Positions 7,416 to 16,941 of a stretch of DNA of 64,000 nt are shown here, in pieces. A program made the translations under genes and the position numbers. Numbering within the stretch: position 1 is the first letter of the stretch; each line of letters begins with the position of its first letter. The notes under the pieces were generated by a model. It had not been told where the DNA came from, made no database searches, and worked only from the letters and a program-made list of their open reading frames with translations. Source of the stretch: Nostoc desertorum CM1-VF14 (GTDB taxonomy: Bacteria > Cyanobacteriota > Cyanobacteriia > Cyanobacteriales > Nostocaceae); NCBI GenBank assembly GCA_019359245.1, contig JAHHHR010000009.1:110768-174767 (forward strand), given 5' to 3'.

Positions 7416-8915
7416 ATGCTTTCCTTCCCCACAACCTTGGCTCCTTTGCCCGAAATCATTGATGGCTTGCCGAATATTTCTGGTTGGGAAACAGAGGTTC
7501 TCTCTGTAGTTAACCATGATCAGCCAGTATTTTTACCAACAACAAATATCCGCTTAGAAGACGTAAATGCTGTGTTTGCGATCGCCTTACATATGCACCA
7601 GCCAACTATACCTGCTGGAAATGGTGGTACACTCATCAGCAATCTGCAATATATGTTTGAACATCCTCATGAAGGGGATAACCACAATGCAGAACCTTTT
7701 GCCCATTGTTACAGCCGCATGGGAGACTTGATCCCCGAACTTGTCAGTCAAGGGTGCAATCCTCGTGTGATGTTGGATTACTCAGGTAATCTTTTGTGGG
7801 GACTGCGGCAAATGAGACGCGATGATGTTCTCGATAATCTTAAACGGATTACTTGCGATCGCACCTACCAACCTTATGTAGAATGGCTGGGTACAATGTG
7901 GGGTCATGCAGTTATTCCTTCCACACCCATAGCAGATATCAAATTGCATATCATCGCATGGCAACATCACTTTGCAGCAATTTTTGGCTGGGAAGCACTA
8001 GCGCGAGTCAAAGGATTTTCGCCCCCAGAAATGCACCTGCCAAATCACCCTGATGCTCTCTTTGAATTTGTGAAAGCGCTGAAAGAATGTGGATATCGCT
8101 GGCTACTTGTTCAAGAACATTCTGTAGAAACAATTAGTGGTAAATCTCTTACCCACAAACATTTACCACATCGTTTAGTTGCCCGCAATTCTCAAGGCGA
8201 AACAATTAGTATTACAGCCTTAATTAAAACTCAAGGTTCGGATACTAAATTAGTCGCACAAATGCAGCCTTATTATGAAGCTAAAACATTATCCAAAGTC
8301 CAAATTGGTAGTGTTTTTGTGCCACCAATAGTTAGCCAAATTGGAGATGGTGAGAATGGCGGCGTGATGATGAATGAATTTCCGAGTGCGTTTAAACAAG
8401 CATGGTGGGATATGGTAAATAACGGCGGAGGAAAATCAGGCGTTGTTGCGATGTGCGGTACAGAATATTTAGAATTAATCGAAGCTGCTGGATGCAAACC
8501 TGAAGATTATCCAACTTGTCAGCCAGTGGGACAGCATAAAATTTGGGAGCGGGTTTCACTAGACAATAACCAACCTGAAACTGTAGAGAATGCAATTCAA
8601 GAATTAAAGCAAATAGACTCTAATTTTCATCTAGATGGAGCCTCGTGGACAAATCATATCAGTTGGGTAAAAGGATATGAAAATGTATTGTCTCCCATGT
8701 ATCAATTAAGCAGTTTATTCCATCAAAAATTTGACCCATTACAGCAAATTGATTTAGCAGAACCTGTTACCAGACAATCTCATTACCGTAACGTTCTTCT
8801 ACATAACCTTTTGCTGCAAACCAGTTGTTTTCGTTATTGGGGACAAGGCGCTTGGACTGACTATGCACGGGAAATTCACCAACGTGGAGAAAGTTTGCTA
8901 AAAACGATATTTTAA
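7416..8915 (+). CDS. Glycoside hydrolase family 57 protein
   Basis: This 499-residue protein resembles cyanobacterial GH57 enzymes, which act on alpha-glucans (amylase, branching or glucanotransferase activities) in the cytoplasm. The first conserved GH57 region is visible as ALHMHQP near residue 59, followed by LDYSGNLLWGL and a WGHAVIPSTP segment. MNEFPSAFKQAWWDM may correspond to a later conserved region. Which activity it has cannot be read from sequence, and I did not identify both catalytic carboxylates with certainty. Start: ATG at 7416 with AGCAAT upstream and no strong Shine-Dalgarno. It is preceded by the divergent truncated ScyD/E gene and stands alone. Confidence 0.82.
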   Translation: MLSFPTTLAPLPEIIDGLPNISGWETEVLSVVNHDQPVFLPTTNIRLEDVNAVFAIALHMHQPTIPAGNGGTLISNLQYMFEHPHEGDNHNAEPFAHCYSRMGDLIPELVSQGCNPRVMLDYSGNLLWGLRQMRRDDVLDNLKRITCDRTYQPYVEWLGTMWGHAVIPSTPIADIKLHIIAWQHHFAAIFGWEALARVKGFSPPEMHLPNHPDALFEFVKALKECGYRWLLVQEHSVETISGKSLTHKHLPHRLVARNSQGETISITALIKTQGSDTKLVAQMQPYYEAKTLSKVQIGSVFVPPIVSQIGDGENGGVMMNEFPSAFKQAWWDMVNNGGGKSGVVAMCGTEYLELIEAAGCKPEDYPTCQPVGQHKIWERVSLDNNQPETVENAIQELKQIDSNFHLDGASWTNHISWVKGYENVLSPMYQLSSLFHQKFDPLQQIDLAEPVTRQSHYRNVLLHNLLLQTSCFRYWGQGAWTDYAREIHQRGESLLKTIF

Positions 8916-8974
8916 TAATAAATAACTCAAGTGAGGGAATGAAACAGCCTTGCTTTTTAAGGGTAGGGCTTGCA

Positions 8975-9118
8975 ATACAGCAGTTTTCTTTTGCATGAGG
9001 TACAAAGTCACTGGTTTTGAGGCAGGAGGCAGCTATGCTGGAGGCAGGAAGGAGAAGAAGAATAATTTGATTTGTGAATCCTTGGTTCTGTACTTCATTT
9101 AGCTGCAAACTGCTGTAT
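8975..9118. mobile_element. MITE-like element with imperfect terminal inverted repeats
   Basis: The left end, ATACAGCAGTTTTC followed by ATGAGGTACA, and the right end, in reverse complement ATACAGCAGTTTGC followed by ATGAAGTACA, form terminal inverted repeats of about 25 bases with a few mismatches over a total of about 144 bp. The interior is purine-rich (GGAGGCAG repeats). There is no coding capacity for a transposase, so it is a miniature element or dispersed repeat. Confidence 0.55.
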
Positions 9119-9271
9119 ATAACAGATTCTGGATTTTACCGTTTCCATATATCACAAACCGGAGAAATTTCAGAAATTGGCTATTTTGAGACAGAAAAGT
9201 TAGTGATGGAAGAAGTTAATAAAGAGTTTGAAGTTTCTTTAAATGAGTGGGAAACCTTAAATACTATCTAA
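9074..9271 (+). CDS. Small hypothetical protein, doubtful
   Basis: An open frame of 65 codons reads YITDSGFYRFHISQTGEISE, then an acidic helix-like tail ending EVSLNEWETLNTI. The second half looks protein-like, but the first codons overlap the MITE-like element and no ribosome-binding site is visible. It could be the tail of a gene whose start was destroyed by the element. I do not recognise the family. Confidence 0.25.
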   Translation: MNPWFCTSFSCKLLYITDSGFYRFHISQTGEISEIGYFETEKLVMEEVNKEFEVSLNEWETLNTI

Positions 9272-9395
9272 GCATTTTAAACTTATAAAAGAATAATTTC
9301 AGCACGATATCATTCTGATTTCAAAATCATTATTTGAACAATTTCCTTATTTGAAAAAGTTGTTAATATGCGTGACATTCTTCTAAGTAAACATT

Positions 9396-10754
9396 CTACA
9401 CTAGAGGTAACAATATTTCAAATTTTGTACCTATACCAATCTGTGAATGGAAACTTAATTTTCCTCCATGTCTCACGGTGATAATTCGATAGCTTACTGC
9501 TAAACTAGTATTTTTACTATTTTTTGTTTCAAGCGAAAAAGACTCCATAATTTGCTGTTGCAATTCTTGAGACATTCCAGTCCCATTGTCGGCAATGCGA
9601 ATTAATACCCAGCGAGAATCTGGTGCATTTGGGTTGCTTGCTTCCTGGGAAATTACTTCTGTAGTAATCTCAATTCGGGGTTTTTGAAGAGTTTTTGTAT
9701 CTTCTATATGCAACTGCTGTCGCACTGCTTCATTGAGTAAAGTATCCACAACCTCGCTGAAAATATTCATCAAAACCTGGTTGATTTGCCCCATAAAGCA
9801 ATAGACTGGAGGTAATTGACCATAGTATTTGACGATTTCAATTTCTCCTTGAAGACGGCTATTAATTAATAAAATAATACTATCTATACAAGCGTGTAAA
9901 TCTACTGGTTTGGGATAAAGCTCGTCGATATGGCAGAAGTTTTGTAAGCTGGTAACGAGTTTTTTTAATCTTTCTGCTCCGGTGCGGATACTAGCAAGCG
10001 ATCGCGACAAATCTTGTTCTAAAAAATCAAATTCAATCTCTTCTTTAATCTGATTAATTGCCTGGGGAACCGATGGTAACTCTTGCTCGTAAGCCGCTAT
10101 CAGCTTGAGTAAATCTTGACTGTAGTTTGAAACGTAAGTTATATTACCCCAAATAAAACCCACTGGGTCTAAAATTTCGTGCGCTACGCCATCTACCAAA
10201 CGTCCTAGATTTGCCATTTTATCATTTTGAATCATTTGGGCTTGGCTGCGTTCATACCGCACCAGATTGTCAATTCCTCGAATTTGCCAAGAAATAATAT
10301 TCAATTCTTGTACATCTAACAATCTATAAGCACCAGATTCTGTTTCTACTACAATTGGTTCTGCTAAGAATTCTGGCGATCGCTTTAAGCTAAGTTGCAT
10401 TGCAGTTAAAATCGATGTTGTATCAGCAAGCAGCAACATTGGTATCCGCGCATAGCTGTAGAGAACGGCTAATGGTTGGTGAACCAATAACTCTTGTCCA
10501 TAGGGACGAATCAAAAATTCCAGCAGTCGGTGCCGCGAAATCATCCCAATAAACTTTCCTTGTTCTACCAAAATTACTCCTGGTAGCAGAGGGTATTTTT
10601 CGAAAAAATTAGCCACTTCCATACCAGTGCGGTTGATTTCCACTGGAAAGTTGTACATTGGTAGTTCTTGGAGGGTTGAATCTAAATCGATATCGCGATC
10701 GCTACCAAGAGACACAAATGGCGGTGAGATTTGGCAACTGAATTCTTCTGACAC
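9396..10754 (-). CDS. Sensor histidine kinase with N-terminal CBS-like region
   Basis: This 452-residue cytoplasmic two-component kinase has no transmembrane segment. Residues 30-150 look like a paired CBS-type ligand-sensing module (GVILVEQGKFIGMISRHRLLEFL). The dimerisation and phosphoacceptor helix has the H-box DGVAHEILDPVGF near residue 192. The ATPase part has an N-box (GQINQVLMNIFSE), a G1 box (IRIADNGTGM) and a degenerate G2 region (SLAVSYRIITVRHGG) where GLGL is expected. HEILDP also differs from the usual HELRTP, so this belongs to a diverged kinase group. No response regulator is adjacent. Confidence 0.85.
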   Translation of the reverse strand: MSEEFSCQISPPFVSLGSDRDIDLDSTLQELPMYNFPVEINRTGMEVANFFEKYPLLPGVILVEQGKFIGMISRHRLLEFLIRPYGQELLVHQPLAVLYSYARIPMLLLADTTSILTAMQLSLKRSPEFLAEPIVVETESGAYRLLDVQELNIISWQIRGIDNLVRYERSQAQMIQNDKMANLGRLVDGVAHEILDPVGFIWGNITYVSNYSQDLLKLIAAYEQELPSVPQAINQIKEEIEFDFLEQDLSRSLASIRTGAERLKKLVTSLQNFCHIDELYPKPVDLHACIDSIILLINSRLQGEIEIVKYYGQLPPVYCFMGQINQVLMNIFSEVVDTLLNEAVRQQLHIEDTKTLQKPRIEITTEVISQEASNPNAPDSRWVLIRIADNGTGMSQELQQQIMESFSLETKNSKNTSLAVSYRIITVRHGGKLSFHSQIGIGTKFEILLPLV

Positions 10755-11227
10755 TAGACACCCTGATTTTTACAAAGACAGGTAAACAATAAGTTAATAT
10801 TTTACATTCTGCCACCGTCTAAATCCGGTTTCGATTGAGGTATTTAATAAAACTAGTACACCTAGCTATTTATTCTGAGGCGGTTGTGGAGATAAGCGGT
10901 GTCTACGTTCGCAAGAGCTTGCCGCAGACGAACGCTCTTGCTAGCTTGCTTCCCTCTAAGGGTACGAATACTCGCTAACACTTCACTATCAATGTCGTCT
11001 TTTTTCACCTTGAACCTTAAAATTGCTCAAGTGAAATTTAAACTTGCCTTTCACAATTACTGCCCAATTGCGTAGACGCGGAGCGGCTTGTCGTTAGACA
11101 TCGTTCGGCATTGAACCAGAAGCCTAATATTAGGCTACGAATTACGAATTAAAAAGGGGTGGTGTAAAAGAGCCATCTGTGGCTTAATTTGTTTAGACAC
11201 AATTTTACTGCTACTAGGGTAATCACG
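10755..11227. other. Intergenic region with dispersed repeats
   Basis: This region lies between divergent genes. It contains a hairpin-forming dispersed repeat around 10900-10960 (GCAAGAGC ... GCTCTTGC arms) and a GCGTAGACGCGGAGCGGC-like segment near 11072. No gene is seen. Confidence 0.5.
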
Positions 11228-12379
11228 ATGACAAATAGACCTCCTTCTGAACCGGAGTCATCCCAAAGAACTGCCCTTGGCTTTGATGAGTTTATAGCCA
11301 TTCTAGTTGCCTTCGCCACTATTGGAGCAATTCTTTTTTGGTCATTGTCCCGCAGGGATTCTAGCTGGAACTTCAACGGGTTGCTATCGCCTTCCTCTAC
11401 TCCCTCTCCTAGTGTTCAACCAAATCAAGTATTGCCCTCTTCTACTCCCAAGGTAGAGCCAAATACAGCCCGCAACAACGTTTTGCCATCGTCTCCACCT
11501 GAGGCTGTTGTTGAACCTACGACACGTTCATTCCCAACTAACAGCACAACTTCTTCCCGCACAGTGTTACCATCAACTCATGTAATTCCAACTCAATCCT
11601 CACAACTACAGACACCTGTACCCTCTTCAGCAGGACTTGAGTCATCAGTTACATTATCAGCATTGCCTTTAGTAACTCCAGCAAAACAAAAATCCATCAT
11701 TCCACCGCCAATTGCATTTAACGATGTACCCAATAACTTTTGGGGTCGGCGTTTTATAGATGTTCTTTCTTCCCGTGGTATTCTCAAGGGGTTTCCTGAT
11801 TATTCTTTTAGACCAAATCAGCCTGTAAACCGCGCCGAATTTGCTGCTATATTGCAAAAAGCCTTTGACCAAGACCCAACTAAAACTGCGATCGCATTTC
11901 AAGATGTACCAGCAAAATTCTGGGCAGCTCCAGCAATTGACAAAACCATAAGTGCCGGATTTCTCAAAGGCTATCCGAAAAAAACCTTCAAACCACAACA
12001 AAATATTTCACGAGTGCAAGTTTTAGTTGCCCTTGCTAGTGGGTTAAATTTGAAAGCACCCACTTCCCCAAATCAGATTTTAAGTGTTTATAAAGATGCT
12101 AAAAACATTCCAACCTATGCTACCAGCAAAATAGCTGCTGCTACAGCCAATGGTTTGGTAGTTAACTATCCAAATTCAAAAATTCTTGCTCCCAACAAAG
12201 CAGCTACTCGTGCTGAAGTAGCAGCAATGATTCATCAAGCTTTAGTAAAACGGGGCAAGTTGGAGGCAATCCCATCTCAAAATATTGTGCGTAGGCGTAG
12301 CTTGTCTTCAGTATCTTCGCGCGCCCCAAAGCCGAACTTAAAAGGTAACTTGTCAGCAGAAAGCTCGGCTCAACGATAA
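11228..12379 (+). CDS. S-layer homology (SLH) domain protein
   Basis: This 383-residue envelope protein has one transmembrane segment near residues 18-36 (FIAILVAFATIGAILFW). A Ser/Thr/Pro-rich linker of about 120 residues follows, then three SLH repeats: FNDVPNNFWGRRFIDVLSSR, FQDVPAKFWAAPAIDKTISA and YKDAKNIPTYATSKIAAATA. Each continues with the G-x-P-D-x-x-F-x-P and RAE signatures (NRAEFAAIL, SRVQVLVAL, TRAEVAAMI). SLH domains bind secondary cell-wall polymers or peptidoglycan, so it probably links the inner membrane to the wall. I choose the ATG at 11228; an earlier in-frame ATG at 11189 would add 13 residues. Confidence 0.85.
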   Translation: MTNRPPSEPESSQRTALGFDEFIAILVAFATIGAILFWSLSRRDSSWNFNGLLSPSSTPSPSVQPNQVLPSSTPKVEPNTARNNVLPSSPPEAVVEPTTRSFPTNSTTSSRTVLPSTHVIPTQSSQLQTPVPSSAGLESSVTLSALPLVTPAKQKSIIPPPIAFNDVPNNFWGRRFIDVLSSRGILKGFPDYSFRPNQPVNRAEFAAILQKAFDQDPTKTAIAFQDVPAKFWAAPAIDKTISAGFLKGYPKKTFKPQQNISRVQVLVALASGLNLKAPTSPNQILSVYKDAKNIPTYATSKIAAATANGLVVNYPNSKILAPNKAATRAEVAAMIHQALVKRGKLEAIPSQNIVRRRSLSSVSSRAPKPNLKGNLSAESSAQR

Positions 12380-12416
12380 TTACTAATTCGTAATAAACTT
12401 CGTAGGTAATTTTGGG

Positions 12417-12453
12417 AGAAGTCTGATCACCGACTTTCGATGATCAGACTTCT
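12417..12453 (+). terminator. Strong 13-bp stem-loop after the SLH gene
   Basis: AGAAGTCTGATCA at 12417-12429 pairs perfectly with TGATCAGACTTCT at 12441-12453 around an 11-base loop and is followed by GCGATTTTGATTT. It lies 38 bases after the SLH stop codon and is a likely transcription end despite a T-run that is not pure. Confidence 0.6.
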
Positions 12454-12531
12454 GCGATTTTGATTTAGAGCGTACTCCTACACAGGAGCAAGCTAGGCGT
12501 AGCGTCTTATAGAGAAGCGATAATTTAGATA

Positions 12532-12969
12532 TTAAGCTTCTGGAATTCCTTTACCAACCACTTGTGATTTAAGAGTGGTAATTTCATTAGTTAATTCTTT
12601 CCTGGTTGAGGCTTTGAGTAAATAGCGGTAAACAAACCAGGCAGAGTAACCAATACCAATCAACTCAAAAGTAGGTGCTACCAAGGGGATATCATTCAAA
12701 GCATCTAATATTGCCAAGAGTACTTTAACCCCAACAATTGATCCCACAATTATACCAACAGTGATCAGGGGTTGCTTGTATTGATTAAAGAAGCTTCCTA
12801 GATATTCTGGCAATGTTGCTAAAAAGCTAGAAATTTGCTCACCATATTTTTGCCATTCATCTTGAGACTGTGCGGGAGGTTGGAGTTTGGTGATGGTTCC
12901 CGTTTGGCTGTTGATCTCTGCCACTGTAGTATCTTTAGATGTGGTTTCGGTAAATTCTTGTTCTGGCAT
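12532..12969 (-). CDS. CAAD domain (CURT1-like) thylakoid membrane protein
   Basis: This 145-residue protein has a charged N-terminal half and two closely spaced membrane helices (LITVGIIVGSIVGVKVLLAIL and LVAPTFELIGIGYSAWFVYRYLL), followed by an amphipathic tail RKELTNEITTLKSQV. This is the CAAD fold, found as an extra domain in some cyanobacterial aminoacyl-tRNA synthetases and, as a stand-alone protein, related to plant CURT1, which bends thylakoid membranes. No tRNA synthetase is fused here, so a membrane-shaping or anchoring role is likely. Confidence 0.8.
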   Translation of the reverse strand: MPEQEFTETTSKDTTVAEINSQTGTITKLQPPAQSQDEWQKYGEQISSFLATLPEYLGSFFNQYKQPLITVGIIVGSIVGVKVLLAILDALNDIPLVAPTFELIGIGYSAWFVYRYLLKASTRKELTNEITTLKSQVVGKGIPEA

Positions 12970-14072
12970 TTTAACTCCCGTAAATTTGACAGTTGAGTTT
13001 TTCTAATCTGGATAATTACAACCAAAAGGCTGTTGATTAGGTAATGCACAAGTGCATTAGTACAATTGTGTACAGGGCACAAAAAGGTTTTAGTGTCCTA
13101 TAACTATAATTGCCTCATAATATCTACTGCATCAACTACAAGGTAGAAAGACAGTAGGAGGATAGAACTAAGAAGACGGCAGGATGTACTATAGCCAGCT
13201 TTCTGAGTTCTTTTTTGAATCAACTGGAATCCTCAGGTTGTAATTATCCCATTCCGTGTCATTTGCTCATAATCGTACTAAATTTAAGTACGAATCATGC
13301 AAAAATCTATCTACCTCTCATTTATATAAGCCTAAAAACCGATTTTAGCCGATATTAAAGCTATCTTAAGCCGCATTCGTCAATTAACGCATTCGTATTG
13401 ATATTAATACGTAATAAAGGTTTTCGTGTATTCATATAGACTAGACTGTAGAAGTATTTTATGATATGTATGCCTATTTATTCGGGAGCAGGCAGATAAG
13501 GGAGAAATAACTCATACTTCTCTTCTTAGGCTGCGCTCGAAGCATAGCTATGCCGCAGGCTTTACGGCTACGCTCAGAACAAGCTTAGTACATACAAGTC
13601 AGTACAAGTGCCCCATGCCCAAGGAATGTTAAAGCTTTTGTTTTTTTCCTGATTGTATTAATTTTATAAGGAAGCAGTTAAGGTAGAGTAGTGGCATACT
13701 TGATGGCAAGAACTTATTGCTATCAACCAGATATTGAGGAAAGTGTTGTGGTAAGGAGAAGACAGTCTCAGATAGGTCTTTTAGTGTAGGGAATTATTCC
13801 TTACTGTTAAAAAAGTGAATTCTATTCGCTGTCAGTAAGTGTACTTAGCAGCATTGCTATCATAACTACTCATACTATATAAGGTTATGTTAATTATCTA
13901 GTAAGTAATGATTTGCTATTGCTATAAAACAAGATAATGTAAATGTTAATCACCAATTAAATTGTTTGCACAAGCTAAACTGATTTGGTGATTTTTGCGG
14001 GAAGGCTAGGAGGTTTAAGAAATACCTTCCTCAAAAGCCAACCCTATCGACAGCAGTTCAGAAAGCAAAAAA
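12970..14072. other. 1.1-kb intergenic region
   Basis: This region lies between divergent genes. It holds a short palindrome TCGTACT/AGTACGA around 13276-13296, a GTATT ... AATAC palindrome near 13397, and a dispersed repeat at about 13527-13585 (GGCTGCGCTCGAAGCATAGC). A frame starting at 13985 overlaps the kinase gene and is not credible. Nothing else is recognised. Confidence 0.5.
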
Positions 14073-15746
14073 GTGTCAGCCGAAGAGCCATCGACAGACG
14101 AACTCCCGACCATAGAATTTCCCTCACGAGGGAAACTCAAAGCCAGTTCTTGGCGCATCCATCAAAAAATTGGCTATGGGTATTTTGTAGCTATCGGAAT
14201 TGGCTTTTTTGGCTCACTGACTGGGTTAGTGATCGCCAACTACTACCGGGGAAGGGAAGTCAGGCAATTCAATCAAGCCTATGAACAGGGGCAGCTACTG
14301 AGTAATTATAAAGATGCGGTAGTAGGGGCGCAATTACATAGCTCTAACCTAGTTGCTGTATTGGAAAATCCACAACAGCTAGAAAGCAAAAAAGCCGATT
14401 TTCTGAAGAATGTTGAAAAAGCCAAGCAATTAGAATCAAAAATTGCCGGATTTATCGACAGTAAACCTAAAAGACTAGCAGCAACAAGTTCAACTTTACA
14501 GACGTTATTGCTGGATTACAAGAATAACTTAAAAGCTCATGTTGACCAAATCGAGATCGTCTTAAAAGAAGTTGGCTCCCCACAAGTGCAGCCTCAGCAG
14601 ATTTCCGCTGCCCGATCGCAGTTATTGACAATTATGCGTGGTCAAACGGCCGTGCGACTAGATCAGCTTTCTCAAAACTTGGCTAATATCCTGCAAACTG
14701 CTGAAGTTCAAGAGCAAGAAAGGCAAAAAGCGGTTGAGCAGGCAAAAGTAGTTGAGCGGTTCATCGTGATTATGAGTATGCTGGTTTCGGTGGCGATCGC
14801 AGCTATTGTAGCTTGGCGTACCAGTCGAGCGATCGCAGAACCGGTTATCACTGTCACCCAAGTAGCTGAACAAGTGGCGAGAAAACATAATTTTGATTTG
14901 CGAGCGCCTGTTACTACTGAAGATGAAATTGGACTACTCGCCAAATCTCTAAACCGTCTGATTGAGCGGGTATCTGAGCGAACAAAAGAACTACAACAAG
15001 CTAAAGAACTAGCGGAAGCTGCTAGCAAAGCAAAAAGCATATTTCTGGCCAATGTCAGTCACGAATTACGCACACCATTAAATGCTGTCATTGGCTTGAG
15101 CCAACTTTTAGAAGATGATGCTACCGATCTTGGTTTATCGGTAGACTTTATCACAGATTTAGAAACAATTAACTCTGCTGGTAAGCACCTATTGCACTTG
15201 ATTAACGAAATCCTCGACTTGTCAAAAATTGAAGCGGGGAAAATGACCCTCTATCCTGAGACATTCGAGATTGCAACGCTGATTCATAACGTCGTCCTCA
15301 CAGTTAAACCAGCTATAGAAAAAAATGCCAATGTTTTAGAAGTGGATTTTGATGAGCAACTTGGCACCATGTACGCCGATCAAACCAGGATGCGGCAGGT
15401 ATTATTAAACTTACTAAGCAACGCCAGCAAATTCACTACAAACGGCAAGGTGACGCTCACAGTCAAAAGAGACAAGGATGAATTACGGCTGGATGCTCCT
15501 TTAGGTATGATTATTTTTACCGTTACCGACACAGGTATAGGTATGTCTAGCCGTCAACAACAGCAGTTATTTCAACCTTTTACACAAGGGGATACCTCAA
15601 CTACCAAAAAGTATGGAGGTACGGGACTAGGGTTAGCAATTAGCCGCCACTTTTGCCAAATGATGGGTGGTGAGATTATTGTCAAAAGTCAGCCGGGAGT
15701 TGGCTCTACTTTCAGCATTCGTCTGCCAATGACTGTGCAGGATTGA
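14073..15746 (+). CDS. Membrane-bound sensor histidine kinase (HAMP)
   Basis: This 557-residue kinase starts at GTG 14073; the open frame has no upstream ATG after the stop at 14016. Membrane helix 1 is at about residues 35-55 ([20 protein letters not shown]). A periplasmic helical sensor of about 170 residues follows, then membrane helix 2 near 232-250, a HAMP linker ([20 protein letters not shown]), a coiled coil, and HisKA with [15 protein letters not shown] (His near residue 330). The ATPase domain has [18 protein letters not shown] and [11 protein letters not shown]. All catalytic motifs are intact. It is an orphan kinase and its signal is unknown. Confidence 0.92.
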   Translation: MSAEEPSTDELPTIEFPSRGKLKASSWRIHQKIGYGYFVAIGIGFFGSLTGLVIANYYRGREVRQFNQAYEQGQLLSNYKDAVVGAQLHSSNLVAVLENPQQLESKKADFLKNVEKAKQLESKIAGFIDSKPKRLAATSSTLQTLLLDYKNNLKAHVDQIEIVLKEVGSPQVQPQQISAARSQLLTIMRGQTAVRLDQLSQNLANILQTAEVQEQERQKAVEQAKVVERFIVIMSMLVSVAIAAIVAWRTSRAIAEPVITVTQVAEQVARKHNFDLRAPVTTEDEIGLLAKSLNRLIERVSERTKELQQAKELAEAASKAKSIFLANVSHELRTPLNAVIGLSQLLEDDATDLGLSVDFITDLETINSAGKHLLHLINEILDLSKIEAGKMTLYPETFEIATLIHNVVLTVKPAIEKNANVLEVDFDEQLGTMYADQTRMRQVLLNLLSNASKFTTNGKVTLTVKRDKDELRLDAPLGMIIFTVTDTGIGMSSRQQQQLFQPFTQGDTSTTKKYGGTGLGLAISRHFCQMMGGEIIVKSQPGVGSTFSIRLPMTVQD

Positions 15747-15898
15747 ATGGGGCATGGGAAAGAGGACTTGGGGACAAGGAGAATTGGGGACAAGGGGAAA
15801 CACTTGTTGCAAGTTCTGATTTAAGTCCCCTTGTCCCCTTGTCCCCTTGTCCCCTTGTCTCCCCTGCCCCCTGCTCCTTAGCTCCCTCATCTCCCGAT
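15747..15898. repeat. Short tandem repeat cluster (GGGGACAA heptamer type)
   Basis: GGGGACAAGG-type repeats at 15768-15800 and complementary CCCCTTGTCCCCTTGTCC repeats at 15826-15861, followed by CCCCTGCCCCCTGCTCC, can fold on each other. The same repeat families recur inside the cobN coding region. They fill the gap between the convergent kinase and carbonic anhydrase genes. Confidence 0.75.
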
Positions 15899-16612
15899 CT
15901 AAGTAATAATAGTTACCTTCCCTGTATCCAAGTCATAACGACCTCCGACAATTTTCAATTTGCCCGATCGCACTTGCTCAGTTAAAAGCTGCGATCGCTC
16001 CAACTGTTCAATTTGATATTGCACATTGGCAACCACAGCATTCTCAACTGCATCACCCGGCTGACTCTTGACCTTTTCCACTGCTGGCTTAATTGCCTTC
16101 ACAAAAGTACTAATATCACCGAGTAACGATTCGTTTTGGACGGCGGCAGTTACAGCCCCACAACGCTCATGACCCATTACCATCAATAGTGGAGAGGCTA
16201 ATAAGACAACCGCATATTCGATACTACCGATCGCTTCATGTGTAGCGATATTTCCGGCAATCCGAATATCAAAAATGTCTCCAATCCCCTGATCAAAAAC
16301 AATTTCTGCGGGGACTCGTGAATCCGCACAACTAAGAATAGTTGCAAATGGATATTGAGCTTGAGCAACTTCTTGCACCCGCAGCGCGGATTGATCGGGG
16401 TATTGGGGTTGATGAGCAACAAATCGCTGATTCCCCTCCATCAGCTTTTGTAAAGCTGCATCAGGATTGAGGGATTCAGGGGAAGTTGAGGGTATTTCAG
16501 CAGCTTTAGCCTGTTCCACCCGCCAAAGTAAATCGCTGGCGGATAGCATCATTCCAAACGCACCAGTCATTCCCAACTTCAAAAAGTCACGACGTTCCAT
16601 GAAATGCTTCAT
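15899..16612 (-). CDS. ecaB: Exported beta-class carbonic anhydrase
   Basis: This 237-residue beta-carbonic anhydrase interconverts CO2 and bicarbonate. The N-terminus has a twin-arginine signal (ERRDFLKLGMTGAFG then apolar residues to AKA), so it is predicted to act in the periplasm or lumen. Zinc ligands and catalytic residues are visible as CADSR (Cys, Asp-Arg dyad) and, further on, GHERCG (His and Cys). It lies 13 bases after sbtB in the same direction and completes a bicarbonate-supply operon. It resembles EcaB-type enzymes, and the symbol is given on that basis. The second ATG (MERRDF) is an alternative start. Confidence 0.88.
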   Translation of the reverse strand: MKHFMERRDFLKLGMTGAFGMMLSASDLLWRVEQAKAAEIPSTSPESLNPDAALQKLMEGNQRFVAHQPQYPDQSALRVQEVAQAQYPFATILSCADSRVPAEIVFDQGIGDIFDIRIAGNIATHEAIGSIEYAVVLLASPLLMVMGHERCGAVTAAVQNESLLGDISTFVKAIKPAVEKVKSQPGDAVENAVVANVQYQIEQLERSQLLTEQVRSGKLKIVGGRYDLDTGKVTIIT

Positions 16613-16625
16613 TGAATTTATAATC

Positions 16626-16937
16626 TTACATCGACGCTACACATCTGACAGAGCGAACTTCCATCACATCAGAAACGTAACAAGTACCTCCAAACTTATT
16701 AAGGAGTGGTTTAATATTTTCTACAACCCGCTTGAGTTCTTCTGGCATACAAAACGCGAGAATGTAAACATTATCAAGCATGGTCATGTCTAAATCTTCT
16801 GTCGTTCCTAGCAATCCTTTACCAGCAACATTTCGGATTACGGCATGGTTATGTACACCCGATTTGTTTAAACTATCTAAAATTTTGGCAAGCTCAAAAG
16901 AATTGGCGATAATTTCTATCTTTTTAACTAAGTGCAT
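16626..16937 (-). CDS. sbtB: PII-like regulator of bicarbonate transporter SbtA
   Basis: This 103-residue PII-like protein is known in cyanobacteria to bind adenine nucleotides and control SbtA as a trimer. The start at 16937 is set by a GGAGG that overlaps the sbtA stop codon, so translation is coupled. The T-loop region contains VAGKGLLGTTEDLDMTM and the core strand DNVYILAFCM. The C-terminus ends RSVRCVASM with one Cys, so the paired-cysteine R-loop (CxxxxC) described for some SbtB proteins is not present. It sits between sbtA and the carbonic anhydrase. Confidence 0.88.
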   Translation of the reverse strand: MHLVKKIEIIANSFELAKILDSLNKSGVHNHAVIRNVAGKGLLGTTEDLDMTMLDNVYILAFCMPEELKRVVENIKPLLNKFGGTCYVSDVMEVRSVRCVASM

Positions 16938-16941
16938 ATTA

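Noticed and set aside
12819..13082. 87-codon minus-strand frame overlapping the CAAD gene start
   Set aside because: It is out of frame with the CAAD protein, and the CAAD start with its membrane helices accounts for the sequence.
13985..14284. 99-codon plus-strand frame ahead of the HAMP histidine kinase
   Set aside because: It overlaps the kinase start in another frame and its composition is not protein-like; the kinase GTG at 14073 explains the region.
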